64,000 nucleotides of DNA from the NCBI RefSeq assembly GCF_002441695.1, contig NZ_JXJW01000002.1:129199-193198 (forward strand), in the 5' to 3' direction. Source of the DNA: Pseudolactococcus piscium. GTDB taxonomy: Bacteria; Bacillota; Bacilli; Lactobacillales; Streptococcaceae. A model generated the notes under the pieces. That model saw only the letters and a program-made list of their open reading frames with translations. It was not told where the DNA came from and did not search any database. The translations under genes and the position numbers were made by a program. Of this stretch, positions 9,451-18,910 are shown piece by piece; the first letter of the stretch is position 1, and each line of letters begins with the position of its first letter.

Positions 9451-10011
9451 ATGGTAAAAAGAGACTTATATCGCAACATTTTGATTGGCTTGATTGTCAT
9501 CGGTATCCTGCTTATCATTCGGTTCTTTGTATTTGAACCAATCAGGATTCATAATAATAATATGTCGCCGATCTTACCTAACAAAACACAGGTTTTTGCC
9601 ATGAAACGCACAAAACTTGAAAATTTGGATTTGGTGGCTTATCGACACCATGGTAAAAAATATGTGGGTCGGATTATTGGCACACCAGGACAAAGCGTCG
9701 TGGCTATGGATAATGTGGTTTATTTGAATCAAATCATCTTGACAGAGCCTTACATTAAGCAAAATCAAGCAACCTATCTCAAGACCCATGATGACGATTT
9801 TACCACAGATTTTCGGCAAGATAAGTTGGCTGCTAAAACCTACTGGATCCTAAATGATGCCAGGGATGTTAAAGCAGATAGCAGAACATTTGGTGCCATT
9901 AAACAAAAAGATATTTTAGGTGAACTGAAATTTAAGTATGCCCCGATTAGCGCTTTTGGCTTTGTTGAGAACGATGAAGCGAAGATAGAGAACGGGTTTG
10001 ATACAGAATAA
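9451..10011 (+). CDS. Signal peptidase I homologue lacking both catalytic residues
   Basis: This 186-aa protein has one N-terminal membrane helix (about 9-27) and the layout of a type I signal peptidase (S26 family). In active enzymes the nucleophile is the Ser of an S-M-x-P motif and the general base is a Lys just before RxIG. Here the first motif reads NNNMSPIL, so Asn37 replaces the Ser. The second reads YVGRIIGTPG, so Gly73 replaces the Lys. The fold-defining segments, including IIGTPGQSV and the C-terminal DARDVKADSRTFGAI (normally NR..S.DSR.FG), are retained. It is therefore predicted to be inactive as a peptidase. Pilus-linked SipA proteins of streptococci are reported to lack the same pair, but no pilus or sortase gene is nearby. 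A true LepB must exist elsewhere. The hairpin 17 nt upstream of the start is unusual. Confidence 0.85.
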   Translation: MVKRDLYRNILIGLIVIGILLIIRFFVFEPIRIHNNNMSPILPNKTQVFAMKRTKLENLDLVAYRHHGKKYVGRIIGTPGQSVVAMDNVVYLNQIILTEPYIKQNQATYLKTHDDDFTTDFRQDKLAAKTYWILNDARDVKADSRTFGAIKQKDILGELKFKYAPISAFGFVENDEAKIENGFDTE

Positions 10012-10021
10012 TGAAGATGAG

Positions 10022-10080
10022 AGACACAAAGATTAGCCGATATTGTCCATGACATTATCTGATGATTTGTGTCTTTTTTT
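10022..10080 (+). terminator. Terminator after the signal peptidase-like gene
   Basis: AGACACAAA (10022-10030) pairs with TTTGTGTCT (10066-10074) around a long loop, followed by T6. Confidence 0.7.
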
Positions 10081-10088
10081 GTTATAAT
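10080..10088 (+). promoter_or_regulatory. Extended -10 promoter of the pdp operon
   Basis: TGTTATAAT (TG at 10080-10081, TATAAT at 10083-10088) is an extended -10 element. It predicts a start near 10095 and a leader of about 170 nt. Confidence 0.6.
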
Positions 10089-10122
10089 AGAGACAGAACA
10101 GTTTGGTAATCCGACGAGGAAA

Positions 10123-10200
10123 AATAGCAAGTCTTTAGCCTTACCAGCTGTGTTTCAAAAGTAGCTGGGACTAGGTGGCGTATCACTGCTTCTTGCTATT
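10123..10200 (+). ncRNA. Structured 5' leader of pdp, possible cis-regulatory RNA
   Basis: AATAGCAAG (10123-10131) pairs perfectly with CTTGCTATT (10192-10200), closing a 78-nt element. Inside, CCAGCT (10144-10149) pairs with AGCTGG (10163-10168), and a weaker GTG/CAC hairpin lies at about 10175-10187, giving a possible three-way junction. It lies between the operon promoter and the pdp start. It lacks the conserved loops of the purine, TPP, ZTP and preQ1 riboswitches as I know them. It could be a regulatory RNA or a simple stabilising structure. Confidence 0.45.
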
Positions 10201-10262
10201 AAAGGCAATAAAAAATAACGTTTATTTCAAAATTAATACGCATCGTATTGGGGGAAAAACTA

Positions 10263-11552
10263 ATGAGAATGGTAGATATCATTCAGAACAAACGTGATGG
10301 TAAAGTAGTATCTAAAGCGGAAACAACGTGGATGATAGATAACTATGCTAAGGGCGAGATTCCAGACTATCAGATGGCTGCTTGGGCCATGGCGGTTTAC
10401 TTTCAAGGGATGGCTATGACAGAAATTGCTGATTTAACGATGGCAATGGTAGAAACAGGTCATCAGATTGATCTGTCGACGATTCCGGGTATTAAGGTTG
10501 ATAAGCATTCGACAGGTGGCGTTGGTGATAAGGTTACCCTTATCTTAGCCCCCTTGGTGGCAAGTTTTGGTGTACCAGTAGCTAAGATGAGTGGTCGTGG
10601 CTTAGGGCATACTGGTGGCACAATCGATAAACTTGAAAGTATTCATGGCTACCAAGTAGAGCGGACCCAAGAGGCCTTCGTCCAACAAGTCAAGGACATC
10701 GGTATTTCTGTTATTGGCCAGTCAGATGATTTAGTAAAAGCAGATAAACTGCTCTATGCTTTACGAGATGTGACGGCAACAGTCGACATCATTCCCTTGA
10801 TTGCAAGCTCGATTATGTCGAAAAAAATAGCTGCAGGTAGTGGGGCGATTTTACTAGATGTGACGGTTGGTAGTGGTGCATTCATGAAAAACTTAGATGA
10901 TGCACGTATTCTGGCAAAAACGATGGTCGATTTAGGTAATGCAGTCGGCAGAAAAACAGTCGCTGTCGTAACAGATATGAGACAACCACTTGGGACGACC
11001 ATTGGTAATCGTCTTGAGATTGCTGAAAGTATGACAGTCTTACAGGGCGGTGGTAGACCTGATCTGAGACACTTTATCGCTGAATTAGCACAGATCATGT
11101 TGTCATTGGGTGGTGTGACGAAATCTATCGATGAGATTCTAACGCATCTATCAAATGGTGCTGCCCTTGATAAGTTTAAGCAAATGATCGAAGCACAAAA
11201 CGGTGATTTTGATGATTTACTTAACGCGCCAACATATGAGACAGTTTTTTCAAAAGTTGTTTTGAGTCCTAAATCAGGCTATATTACGGACTTTGACGCG
11301 CTGGTAGCTGGTCATCTCGCCATGAGATCTGGTGCTGGTCGTGCTGTCAAGTCAGACCGACTAGATATGGATGCTGGTCTTCGTATCTTTAAGAAGATTG
11401 GGGATCAGGTTGTTGCAGGTGACCCGCTTTTTGAAATCGTTTATAACAAATCCGACTTTGATGCTGAGCTGGAAAGTCAAGTGATGCTGGATGCGATTGT
11501 GATTGCGGATGAAAAAATTGAGATAAAAGAAATAGTGGAGATTATAAAATGA
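10263..11552 (+). CDS. pdp: Pyrimidine-nucleoside phosphorylase
   Basis: This 429-aa enzyme splits uridine, deoxyuridine or thymidine with phosphate into the base and (deoxy)ribose-1-phosphate. The glycosyltransferase family 3 signature is clear: [16 protein letters not shown], then [16 protein letters not shown], and [23 protein letters not shown] start at the ATG at 10263 ([10 protein letters not shown]), as in Bacillus Pdp, with GGGGG at 10250-10254; the longer frame opens at a TTG inside that ribosome site. It is the first gene of pdp-deoC-cdd and its stop overlaps the deoC start (ATGA). The three genes together recycle pyrimidine deoxynucleosides to bases, uridine forms and central carbon. 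Confidence 0.96.
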   Translation: MRMVDIIQNKRDGKVVSKAETTWMIDNYAKGEIPDYQMAAWAMAVYFQGMAMTEIADLTMAMVETGHQIDLSTIPGIKVDKHSTGGVGDKVTLILAPLVASFGVPVAKMSGRGLGHTGGTIDKLESIHGYQVERTQEAFVQQVKDIGISVIGQSDDLVKADKLLYALRDVTATVDIIPLIASSIMSKKIAAGSGAILLDVTVGSGAFMKNLDDARILAKTMVDLGNAVGRKTVAVVTDMRQPLGTTIGNRLEIAESMTVLQGGGRPDLRHFIAELAQIMLSLGGVTKSIDEILTHLSNGAALDKFKQMIEAQNGDFDDLLNAPTYETVFSKVVLSPKSGYITDFDALVAGHLAMRSGAGRAVKSDRLDMDAGLRIFKKIGDQVVAGDPLFEIVYNKSDFDAELESQVMLDAIVIADEKIEIKEIVEIIK

Positions 11553-12214
11553 ACTTAAATAAATATATTGATCATACAGTCTTAAAAGCTGATACAACTA
11601 AAGAAACTGTACAAAAAATTATCGATGAAGCCATTAAATATGACTTTATGAGTGTCTGTTTAAATCCAACATGGGTGGCTTATGCAGCTGAAAAATTGGC
11701 AGATACAGATGTTAAAGTTTGTACAGTAATTGGCTTTCCTTTGGGGGCCAATACCTCTGTTGTTAAGGCATTTGAAGCAAGTGAAGCGATCAAAAATGGT
11801 GCTGATGAAGTCGATATGGTGATTAACATCGGCGCTGCTAAAGCTGGCGACTGGGACTTGGTGACATCGGATATTGCAGCTGTTGTCGCAGTTTCAAAAG
11901 CTGTCACAACTAAAGTGATTATCGAGACAGCTTTGCTAACAGATGATGAAAAAGTAAATGCGTGTCAAGCAGCTGTTAAAGCGGGTGCTGATTTTGTCAA
12001 AACATCGACTGGTTTTTCTACAGCAGGTGCAACGGCTACTGATATTGCCTTAATGCGTCAAACTGTTGGCCCTGATATGGGTGTCAAAGCCTCTGGCGGT
12101 GTTCGCTCGATTGCTGATGCAGAAGTGATGATTGCAGCTGGTGCGACAAGATTAGGGACGTCAAATGGGGTAGACATTATGAAAGGAAACATAGCTGATG
12201 CCGGATCATACTGA
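11549..12214 (+). CDS. deoC: Deoxyribose-phosphate aldolase
   Basis: This 221-aa class I aldolase cleaves 2-deoxyribose-5-phosphate to glyceraldehyde-3-phosphate and acetaldehyde. Visible family marks are [17 protein letters not shown] at the N terminus, the Schiff-base lysine Lys151 in [10 protein letters not shown] and a second lysine in [10 protein letters not shown]. It overlaps pdp by 4 nt and cdd by 17 nt, so translation is probably coupled. It uses deoxyribose phosphate formed after Pdp action, once phosphopentomutase (not in the window) has acted. Confidence 0.97.
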   Translation: MNLNKYIDHTVLKADTTKETVQKIIDEAIKYDFMSVCLNPTWVAYAAEKLADTDVKVCTVIGFPLGANTSVVKAFEASEAIKNGADEVDMVINIGAAKAGDWDLVTSDIAAVVAVSKAVTTKVIIETALLTDDEKVNACQAAVKAGADFVKTSTGFSTAGATATDIALMRQTVGPDMGVKASGGVRSIADAEVMIAAGATRLGTSNGVDIMKGNIADAGSY

Positions 12215-12590
12215 GCTATTTAAGCAGGCAAGAGAGGCAGCAAGTGTTGCTTATGTGCCTTACTCAAACTTCCCAGTGGGTGCAGCACTAGTGGCTAAAA
12301 ACGGCCTTGTTTTTCAAGGATGTAATATCGAAAATGCTAGTTTTGGTTTGACCAATTGTGCAGAACGTACAGCTATTTTTAAGGCTGTTTCGAGTGGTGT
12401 TTGCGATTTTGATATGATCGGTATTTATGGTGAAACAGATGAGCCAATATCACCTTGTGGTGCTTGTCGTCAAGTTTTGACCGAATTTTGCTCAGATGAC
12501 ATGCCTGTTTGGTTATTCTCAAAAAATGGTGATGTCAAGAAAACGACGGTTGGCGACCTCCTTCCCTATCATTTTAAAAACTTGTCATAA
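12198..12590 (+). CDS. cdd: Cytidine deaminase
   Basis: This 130-aa zinc enzyme deaminates cytidine and deoxycytidine to uridine forms, feeding Pdp. The zinc site is visible as C-A-E at 54-56 (Glu56 the proton shuttle) and P-C-G-A-C with Cys87 and Cys90. The length is that of the homotetrameric class. The start at 12198 lies inside the end of deoC, with AAAGGAAA about 10 nt upstream. A strong terminator follows. Confidence 0.97.
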   Translation: MPDHTELFKQAREAASVAYVPYSNFPVGAALVAKNGLVFQGCNIENASFGLTNCAERTAIFKAVSSGVCDFDMIGIYGETDEPISPCGACRQVLTEFCSDDMPVWLFSKNGDVKKTTVGDLLPYHFKNLS

Positions 12591-12602
12591 TCAATATAAA
12601 AG

Positions 12603-12626
12603 CTGCAAGCAATTGCAGTTTTTTTT
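12603..12626 (+). terminator. Terminator of the pdp-deoC-cdd operon
   Basis: CTGCAA (12603-12608) pairs with TTGCAG (12613-12618) around GCAA, followed by T8. Confidence 0.9.
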
Positions 12627-12654
12627 CGTATAAAATAGAGAGAGGGTAGGGCTT

Positions 12655-13518
12655 ATGACTAATTTTGATATGTATCGTTTAAAAAAAGCAGGGATGAGTA
12701 ATTTAGTGCTAAATCAGTTTTTAGACTTTATCAGCAGTGTCGCGTCAGATGATAGGCAGCATCCGATGCTTTTACTTTTACCAAAATTTATCCGACAAGC
12801 TACTATGAAACATAAAGGGTTATTTTGGGAAAGGTTCAAGCAGTTAGATATAAAAGCTTTACGACAAGAATTTTTAAGGTTCCCATCATTCTCTATCTTA
12901 GACAAGGTCTATCCTGAGTATCTTAGAGAGATACATAATCCACCAGTATTACTCTTCTATCAAGGAGAGATTAATTTATTGGTACATGAAAAACTTGGTT
13001 TTGTAGGTAGTCGTGACTGCAGTTCGCAAGGCATGACAAGTGTTCGAAAAGTCATTAGGGAATTGGGGAATCAGTTTGTTGTGATCAGTGGATTGGCACG
13101 GGGAATTGATACTGCCTGTCACCTTGCTGCTATCAAAAATGGGGGCAGGACGATTTCAGTGATTGGGACCGGTTTGGATGTCTCTTATCCTAGAGAAAAT
13201 TGGCAGCTTCAGTCATTTATCGCCAAAAATCATCTGATTATCACAGAGTATGGGCCAGGTGAGAAAGCATTAAAATATCATTTTCCAGACAGAAATCGGA
13301 TTATAGCAGGTCTCTCTAGGGGTGTTGTCGTGACCGAGGCTAAATGCCGCTCAGGCAGTTTGATTACCTGTGAGAGGGCTATGGAGTCAGGACGTGATGT
13401 TTTTGCCATACCTGGAAATATTTCTGATGGCTTGTCAGATGGATGTCATCGGTTAATTCAAGAAGGTGCTAAGTTGGTCTATCAAGGTAAGGATATTTTA
13501 TCCGAATACACCTATTAA
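12655..13518 (+). CDS. dprA: DNA-processing protein DprA
   Basis: This 287-aa protein binds incoming single-stranded DNA during natural transformation and loads RecA. The Rossmann-like core is clear: GFVGSRDCSSQGM, then VISGLARGIDTACHLAAI, VIGTGLDVSYPREN, FPDRNRIIAGLSRGVVVTEA and SGSLITCERAMESGRDVFAIPG. There is an N-terminal helical segment of about 100 residues and no C-terminal winged helix. It is a single gene whose promoter (TTCGTATAAAAT around 12625-12636) overlaps the T-run of the previous terminator. That box differs from the ComX box TACGAATA at two positions, so competence control is possible but not shown. Confidence 0.96.
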   Translation: MTNFDMYRLKKAGMSNLVLNQFLDFISSVASDDRQHPMLLLLPKFIRQATMKHKGLFWERFKQLDIKALRQEFLRFPSFSILDKVYPEYLREIHNPPVLLFYQGEINLLVHEKLGFVGSRDCSSQGMTSVRKVIRELGNQFVVISGLARGIDTACHLAAIKNGGRTISVIGTGLDVSYPRENWQLQSFIAKNHLIITEYGPGEKALKYHFPDRNRIIAGLSRGVVVTEAKCRSGSLITCERAMESGRDVFAIPGNISDGLSDGCHRLIQEGAKLVYQGKDILSEYTY

Positions 13519-13650
13519 ACTCAGTTACTTCACTGCTGTAGCATGTATCTAAACCCCTTATAGAAGATGAGCTAAAATTTATTTAATCTTGACTTTTCTG
13601 ATCGATTTTGCAGTTATGATTGGCACACGTTAAGTTCTTGTCAGACATCT

Positions 13651-13663
13651 AAATCCGAACGTT
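13651..13663 (+). promoter_or_regulatory. PurBox (PurR site) upstream of purD
   Basis: AAATCCGAACGTT matches 12 of 13 positions of the lactococcal PurBox AWWWCCGAACWWT. Its centre is about 76 nt upstream of the start predicted from the extended -10 TGATAGAAT (13718-13726), the spacing known for PurR-activated lactococcal promoters. Confidence 0.85.
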
Positions 13664-13717
13664 ATCCGTGTAAATCAAGTAATTTGTCTGTGATTATCTC
13701 ATATTTTTTGGGAATAG

Positions 13718-13726
13718 TGATAGAAT
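13718..13726 (+). promoter_or_regulatory. Extended -10 promoter of purDEK
   Basis: TGATAGAAT predicts transcription starting near 13733. No good -35 box is present, as expected for a promoter that depends on an activator bound at the PurBox. Confidence 0.65.
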
Positions 13727-13757
13727 AAGACCAAATAGGGTAAAGGGGATAACAACA

Positions 13758-15011
13758 TTGAAATTACTTGTAATAGGCTCGGGTGGACGTGAGCATGCGA
13801 TTGCTAAGAAATTACTTGATAGTCCTGAGGTGACAACAGTATATGCGGCGCCAGGGAATGCTGGTATGAAGCGTGATGGGATTGACACCGTTTCAATCGC
13901 GATAAGTCAGCATGATGAGCTGATTCACTTTGCAAAATCAAATGCGATCACCTATACATTTGTTGGTCCAGATGATGCCTTGGCTGCAGGGATAGTTGAT
14001 GCGTTTGAGCATGCTGGCTTGACTGTATTTGGACCGACTCAGGCTGCAGCAGAGTTGGAGTGGTCAAAAGACTATGCTAAATATATCATGAACAAGTATG
14101 ATATCCCGACAGCTGACCACAAGACATTTAGCGATTTTGATGCTGCTGTCTCATATATCGAGTCAAAAGGTGCACCTATCGTTATCAAAGCTGATGGACT
14201 GGCCTTAGGTAAGGGTGTTGTTGTTGCTGAAACAGTTTCTGATGCGATTGACTTTACGCGTGATGTATTGACAAACGATAAATTTGGCAAGTCTCGTGTG
14301 ATTGTTGAAGATTTTCTTGTTGGCGAAGAATTTTCACTGTTCGCTTTTGTAAAAGGTGATCGTTTCTATATGATGCCGACTGCCCAGGATCATAAACGTG
14401 CCTATGATAACGATAAAGGCCCGAATACAGGCGGTATGGGTGCTTATTCCCCTGTACCACATATTGCACAGTCAGTTGTTGATACGGCCATTGAGATGAT
14501 TATCAGACCAGTAGTTTCAGGTATGGTCAAAGAAGATAGATCTTATACTGGTATTCTTTATGTTGGCTTAATCATCACAGCTGCTGGGCCTAAAGTCATC
14601 GAGTTTAATGCAAGATTTGGTGATCCAGAAGCGCAGGTCATTTTACCAAGATTGACATCTGACTTTGCTGTTAATATGCTGGATTTGTTATCTGATAAAG
14701 TCCCTAGCTTTTCTTGGCTGACTAGCGGCGTAACGCTGGGAGTTGTTGTTGCAGCTAAAGGCTATCCAGGAGACTATGAAAAAGGTGTGGCATTACCTGA
14801 AAAGACGACAGGCGAGATCACGACTTATTATGCTGGTGTAGCTGAAAATGATGCGTCGACCCTTGTGACAAATGGTGGTCGTGTCTATCTACTTGAGACG
14901 ACAGCTGACACAGTTGCAAGTGCACAAGATATCATTTATCAGACATTAGCAGTGCAAGATACAACAGGACTATTTTACAGAACTGATATAGGAGACAAGG
15001 CACATGTTTAA
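13758..15011 (+). CDS. purD: Phosphoribosylamine-glycine ligase
   Basis: This 417-aa ATP-grasp enzyme makes GAR from phosphoribosylamine, glycine and ATP, the second step of purine synthesis. It begins [19 protein letters not shown] and carries [30 protein letters not shown] and [18 protein letters not shown], which are GARS landmarks. The start is a TTG at 13758 with AAGGGG at 13743-13747; no ATG gives a full N terminus. It overlaps purE by 8 nt and is transcribed with purE and purK from the PurBox promoter. Confidence 0.97.
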   Translation: MKLLVIGSGGREHAIAKKLLDSPEVTTVYAAPGNAGMKRDGIDTVSIAISQHDELIHFAKSNAITYTFVGPDDALAAGIVDAFEHAGLTVFGPTQAAAELEWSKDYAKYIMNKYDIPTADHKTFSDFDAAVSYIESKGAPIVIKADGLALGKGVVVAETVSDAIDFTRDVLTNDKFGKSRVIVEDFLVGEEFSLFAFVKGDRFYMMPTAQDHKRAYDNDKGPNTGGMGAYSPVPHIAQSVVDTAIEMIIRPVVSGMVKEDRSYTGILYVGLIITAAGPKVIEFNARFGDPEAQVILPRLTSDFAVNMLDLLSDKVPSFSWLTSGVTLGVVVAAKGYPGDYEKGVALPEKTTGEITTYYAGVAENDASTLVTNGGRVYLLETTADTVASAQDIIYQTLAVQDTTGLFYRTDIGDKAHV

Positions 15012-15498
15012 TCAACCTAAAGTAGCTATTATAATGGGCAGTAAATCCGACTGGGAAACGATGAAAAAGGCCGCAGATGTACTTGATTTATTTGGGATGC
15101 CTTATGAAAAAAAAGTCATTTCTGCACACAGAACACCTGACTTGATGTTTGACTTTTCTGAAAAAGCACGTGGTCGTGGCATTCAAGTGATCATTGCTGG
15201 TGCAGGCGGTGCCGCGCACTTGCCAGGTATGGTTGCAGCCAAAACGACACTTCCTGTCATTGGTGTGCCAGTTAAATCGCGTACTTTAAATGGTGTAGAT
15301 TCACTTTTGTCGATTGTCCAGATGCCAGGTGGTGTACCAGTTGCAACCATGTCCATAGGTGACGCTGGTGCACAAAATGCTGGCTTATATGCGCTCCAAA
15401 TCCTCACACTCGCAGATGATGATTTAGCTAACCGTATGGCCAAGTTCCGAGAAGATCAGATGCAGACTGTTATAGAAAGTAGTGACCAACTTGACTGA
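15004..15498 (+). CDS. purE: N5-carboxyaminoimidazole ribonucleotide mutase
   Basis: This 164-aa class I PurE moves the carboxylate of N5-CAIR to C4, giving CAIR. It shows the MGSKSDW motif, the catalytic region SAHRTPD and the [12 protein letters not shown] loop. PurK next door provides its substrate, which fits the bacterial two-enzyme route. It overlaps purD by 8 nt and purK by 17 nt. Confidence 0.97.
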   Translation: MFNQPKVAIIMGSKSDWETMKKAADVLDLFGMPYEKKVISAHRTPDLMFDFSEKARGRGIQVIIAGAGGAAHLPGMVAAKTTLPVIGVPVKSRTLNGVDSLLSIVQMPGGVPVATMSIGDAGAQNAGLYALQILTLADDDLANRMAKFREDQMQTVIESSDQLD

Positions 15499-16561
15499 GA
15501 CTAAGCCTGAAATCAAAACAATAGGGATTATTGGCGGTGGACAGTTGGGACAGATGATGGTCATATCAGCTATTTACATGGGCTATAAAGTGATCACCTT
15601 AGATCCCGATCCCACTTGTCCAGCATCTCAGGTGGCCCAACAGATTGTTGCGCCTTATGATGATGCCGCAGCGATTGCTGAACTAGCTGAGCGTTCGGAT
15701 GTCTTAACCTATGAATTTGAAAATGTCTCAGCAGATGCATTAGCACCTTATGAAGCTAAACTGCCACAAGGATTAGACTTACTACGCATCTCACAAAACC
15801 GAATTTTAGAAAAGGCATTTCTAACACAGGTAGGGGTAAAAGTGGCGCCTTATACTGTCATTAATTCGCCAGCAGATTTAGCTAATCTTGATTTATCGTT
15901 TAAACATGTTGTCAAAACAGCAACAGGCGGTTATGATGGGCATGGACAAGTTGTTGTCGAGGGCGTTGAAGATTTGGCACGCGCAGAGGTACTTGCTAGC
16001 CATCAGCCTTGTGTATCTGAGGAGTTTGTAGACTATTTAAAGGAAATATCGGTCATTATTTCTGGTAATGGGACGTCATTTTCTGTCTTTCCAGTCTGTG
16101 AAAATGAGCATCGTCAAAATATCCTTGATAAGACGATCATGCCAGCTAGGATATCAGCCTATTTGGAAAAAGAAGCGCGACAAATCGCTTTGAAAATAGC
16201 CAAATCCTTAAAATTATCGGGTACCATGTGTGTAGAGATGTTTGTCACACAACATGATATTTTGGTGAATGAAATCGCACCCCGTCCTCATAACTCAGGT
16301 CATGCAACCATTGAAGCCTGTGATTTTTCTCAGTTCGACTTGCATATCAGAGGGGTTCTAGGACTAAAATTACCTCAAGTTGTCTTACAGTCACAAGCAG
16401 TCATGTTACAAGTATTAGGACAAGATATGTCAGCTGCAAGGGAATTTGCACAAGAAAATCCTAGCACACACTTGCATTTATATGGTAAAATTGAAGCAAA
16501 GGAAAATCGTAAGATGGGTCATATCACGGTATTGACTGATGATTATACGGTTCACTTGTAA
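15482..16561 (+). CDS. purK: N5-carboxyaminoimidazole ribonucleotide synthase
   Basis: This 359-aa ATP-grasp enzyme carboxylates AIR with bicarbonate and ATP. Visible marks are [13 protein letters not shown] near the N terminus, [11 protein letters not shown] and [18 protein letters not shown]. The start is taken as the GTG at 15482; a TTG at 15491 is possible, and both lie inside purE. purK ends the PurBox operon, with about 150 nt before purB. Confidence 0.96.
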   Translation: MTNLTETKPEIKTIGIIGGGQLGQMMVISAIYMGYKVITLDPDPTCPASQVAQQIVAPYDDAAAIAELAERSDVLTYEFENVSADALAPYEAKLPQGLDLLRISQNRILEKAFLTQVGVKVAPYTVINSPADLANLDLSFKHVVKTATGGYDGHGQVVVEGVEDLARAEVLASHQPCVSEEFVDYLKEISVIISGNGTSFSVFPVCENEHRQNILDKTIMPARISAYLEKEARQIALKIAKSLKLSGTMCVEMFVTQHDILVNEIAPRPHNSGHATIEACDFSQFDLHIRGVLGLKLPQVVLQSQAVMLQVLGQDMSAAREFAQENPSTHLHLYGKIEAKENRKMGHITVLTDDYTVHL

Positions 16562-16648
16562 GGGGAAATCAGCTTGTTTGGCTAGGTCATCTAATAGATG
16601 ACAGTTGTCCTATCCTAAGATGAAACCTGAAAATGACTTATATGGGGT

Positions 16649-16679
16649 ACACTTGCCTACTTTTTTAGTAGCTAAGTGT
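16649..16679 (+). other. Inverted repeat between purK and purB
   Basis: ACACTT and AAGTGT, with CTAC/GTAG nested inside, form a stem-loop about 30 nt upstream of purB. An A-run rather than a T-run follows on this strand, so it would work as a terminator only on the minus strand. Its role is unknown; it could be a partial attenuator or processing site between purK and purB. Confidence 0.4.
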
Positions 16680-16708
16680 GCAAAAAAAAAGAAAAGGAAC
16701 AATAAAAC

Positions 16709-18001
16709 ATGTTAGAACGTTATTCTCGCCCTGAAATGACTGCTATTTGGACTGAAGAAAACAAATATCAAGCCTGGTTAGAAGTAGAGATTTTAGCCGA
16801 TGAAGCTTGGGCAGAACTTGGTGAAATTCCTAAAGCAGATGTTGCTAAAATTCGAGAAAATGCGACCTTTGATGTCGCACGTATTCTAGAAATTGAAAAA
16901 GAAACGCGTCATGATGTTGTGGCCTTTACCCGTTCTGTCTCTGAGAGTCTTGGAGAAGAACGTAAGTGGGTACACTATGGTTTAACCTCTACGGATGTCG
17001 TAGATACAGCTTACGGCTATCTATTTAAACAGGCTAATGATATTTTGCGTGCAGATTTAGATCGCTTTACAGCAATTATTGCGGATAAAGCACGTGAACA
17101 TAAATTCACAATTATGATGGGACGTACACATGGTGTTCATGCTGAACCGACGACCTTTGGGTTAAAACTTGCGACTTGGTACTCAGAAATGAAACGTAAT
17201 ATTGAACGTTTTGAGCATGCTGCTAAAGGCGTTGAAGCTGGGAAAATTTCTGGTGCTGTTGGTAACTTTGCCAATATCCCACCATTTGTTGAGGCTTATG
17301 TTACTGAAAAACTTGGTATCACAGCACAAGAAATTTCGACGCAAGTCCTGCCTCGTGATTTACACGCTGAATACTTCTCTACTTTAGCGATTATTGCGAC
17401 GTCTATCGAACGTATGGCGACAGAAATTCGTGGCTTACAAAAGTCAGAGCAACGGGAAGTTGAAGAATTTTTTGCCAAGGGGCAAAAAGGGAGTTCAGCT
17501 ATGCCGCATAAACGTAATCCAATCGGTTCTGAAAATATGACTGGTCTGGCACGCGTGGTACGTGGACATGCTGTCACAGCATTTGAAAATATCGCCTTGT
17601 GGCATGAACGTGACATCTCACATAGTTCTGCTGAGCGCATTATCACACCAGATACAACGATTTTACTGAATTATATGTTAAACCGTTTTGGTAATATCGT
17701 CAAAAACTTGACGGTCTTCCCTGAAAATATGGTTCGCAATATGAACAGCACATTTGGCCTGATTTACAGCCAACGTGTTATGCTTAACCTAATTGAAAAA
17801 GGGATGACTAGAGAAGCAGCTTATGACTTGGTACAACCAAAAACAGCTTATTCTTGGGATAATCAAGTTGACTTTAAACCGCAACTATTATCAGATGAAA
17901 AAGTGATGTCAGTACTGACTGAGGCTGAAATCGATGAGTTGTTTGATCCGACCTACTATGCAAGTCGTGTTGATGAGGTATTCACACGCATTGGCTTATA
18001 A
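16709..18001 (+). CDS. purB: Adenylosuccinate lyase
   Basis: This 430-aa enzyme catalyses two fumarate eliminations, SAICAR to AICAR and adenylosuccinate to AMP. It carries the fumarase/aspartase superfamily signature [11 protein letters not shown] (about residue 262), the upstream segment [13 protein letters not shown] and the TMMGRTHG-like [22 protein letters not shown] precedes the ATG. No CCGAAC box lies directly upstream, so it is either read through from purDEK or independently expressed. A strong terminator follows. Confidence 0.97.
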   Translation: MLERYSRPEMTAIWTEENKYQAWLEVEILADEAWAELGEIPKADVAKIRENATFDVARILEIEKETRHDVVAFTRSVSESLGEERKWVHYGLTSTDVVDTAYGYLFKQANDILRADLDRFTAIIADKAREHKFTIMMGRTHGVHAEPTTFGLKLATWYSEMKRNIERFEHAAKGVEAGKISGAVGNFANIPPFVEAYVTEKLGITAQEISTQVLPRDLHAEYFSTLAIIATSIERMATEIRGLQKSEQREVEEFFAKGQKGSSAMPHKRNPIGSENMTGLARVVRGHAVTAFENIALWHERDISHSSAERIITPDTTILLNYMLNRFGNIVKNLTVFPENMVRNMNSTFGLIYSQRVMLNLIEKGMTREAAYDLVQPKTAYSWDNQVDFKPQLLSDEKVMSVLTEAEIDELFDPTYYASRVDEVFTRIGL

Positions 18002-18008
18002 GCTAACT

Positions 18009-18038
18009 AAGAAAAGGATCTGAACGGATCCTTTTCTT
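18009..18038 (+). terminator. Terminator after purB
   Basis: GAAAAGGATC pairs with GATCCTTTTC around a short loop, extended by flanking AA/TT. The U-tract is contained in the 3' arm. Confidence 0.8.
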
Positions 18039-18140
18039 GTATATCCCAAAATAAGATGAGACAATGGATGTGGAAACTAGTGGATATGGGTTTATTAACT
18101 GGGTAGATACTTAAAATACGGACAAGATAAGGAGCAGCTG

Positions 18141-18752
18141 ATGACAGAAGAAGTGGTACTGACTTTACAGCGCATGCTCGCGATTACGGATACAGGACTT
18201 GTATTTGGGTCTGACGCATTTGATAAAGCGCGCTATGCTGAATTACGGGATTTATTAGCAGGATTGATTGAACAAACTGCCCTGCTAGATCGATCTGAAG
18301 TGACAGACTTGCTACGTCCTGTAGGGCATTATGCGACGCCCTTGATAGATACTCGTGCTTTAGTAGTCAATTCTGCTGATGAAATACTACTGGTTAAAGA
18401 CCGCCATGATGCGACTTGGGCGCTACCAGGAGGCTTTGGCGAAGTTGGGATATCAGTAAAAGAAAATATCTTAAAAGAACTAAAAGAGGAGGCTGGTGTC
18501 GAGGCTAAAGTTGACCGGTTGCTTGCTGTTTTTGATAGTAATAAGCACCAATTACAAGCGACTCAATTCTTTAAGCTGTGCTTTTTATGTACAGCCCTAG
18601 CGACTGAATTTGAACCTAATACCGAAATCACAGAGGTTGCTTATTTTGCCATAGATCAGTTACCTGACTTGTCTACAAAACGGATTACACGACAACAACT
18701 AGAGATACTGATGAAGCGTTATAAAGCAGGTGGTCAAGTCTACTTGGATTAA
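18141..18752 (+). CDS. NUDIX hydrolase with N-terminal helical domain
   Basis: This 203-aa protein has about 65 residues of helical N-terminal domain, as in NUDIX_N proteins, then a NUDIX fold. The box reads GGFGEVGISVKENILKELKE followed by EAGV. The REUxEExGU part is intact (Lys for Arg), but the conserved Glu eight residues before it is Ile, a change I recall in several members of this subfamily. Proteins of this shape are often annotated as ADP-ribose pyrophosphatase-like; the substrate is unknown here. AAGGAG lies just upstream of the ATG. Confidence 0.85.
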   Translation: MTEEVVLTLQRMLAITDTGLVFGSDAFDKARYAELRDLLAGLIEQTALLDRSEVTDLLRPVGHYATPLIDTRALVVNSADEILLVKDRHDATWALPGGFGEVGISVKENILKELKEEAGVEAKVDRLLAVFDSNKHQLQATQFFKLCFLCTALATEFEPNTEITEVAYFAIDQLPDLSTKRITRQQLEILMKRYKAGGQVYLD

Positions 18753-18874
18753 CACCGAAACGTCTTGAACAATTCTGTCTGCTTATCTGAATAAGTAAGA
18801 AGATAGCTAGTAGCCAGCGATGTTACCCATATCCAAAAGTCTTTTGTTTAAGAAAAGATGCGGATACAAAAAAT

Positions 18875-18910
18875 CGCTTTTCCAAATAAGATTGGACAAG
18901 CGTTTTTTTT
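18875..18910. terminator. Bidirectional terminator between the NUDIX gene and scrR-like gene
   Basis: CGCTT pairs with AAGCG, and CCAA with TTGG inside. T8 follows on the plus strand and a T-run on the minus strand, so it serves the convergent genes on either side. Confidence 0.75.

Noticed and set aside
10123-10200. Purine or preQ1 riboswitch upstream of pdp
   Set aside because: A three-way junction is possible, but the conserved junction and loop bases of those classes are absent.
12625-12636. ComX (competence) box before dprA
   Set aside because: TTCGTATA differs from TACGAATA at two of eight positions and also reads as an ordinary -10, so I did not list it as a site.
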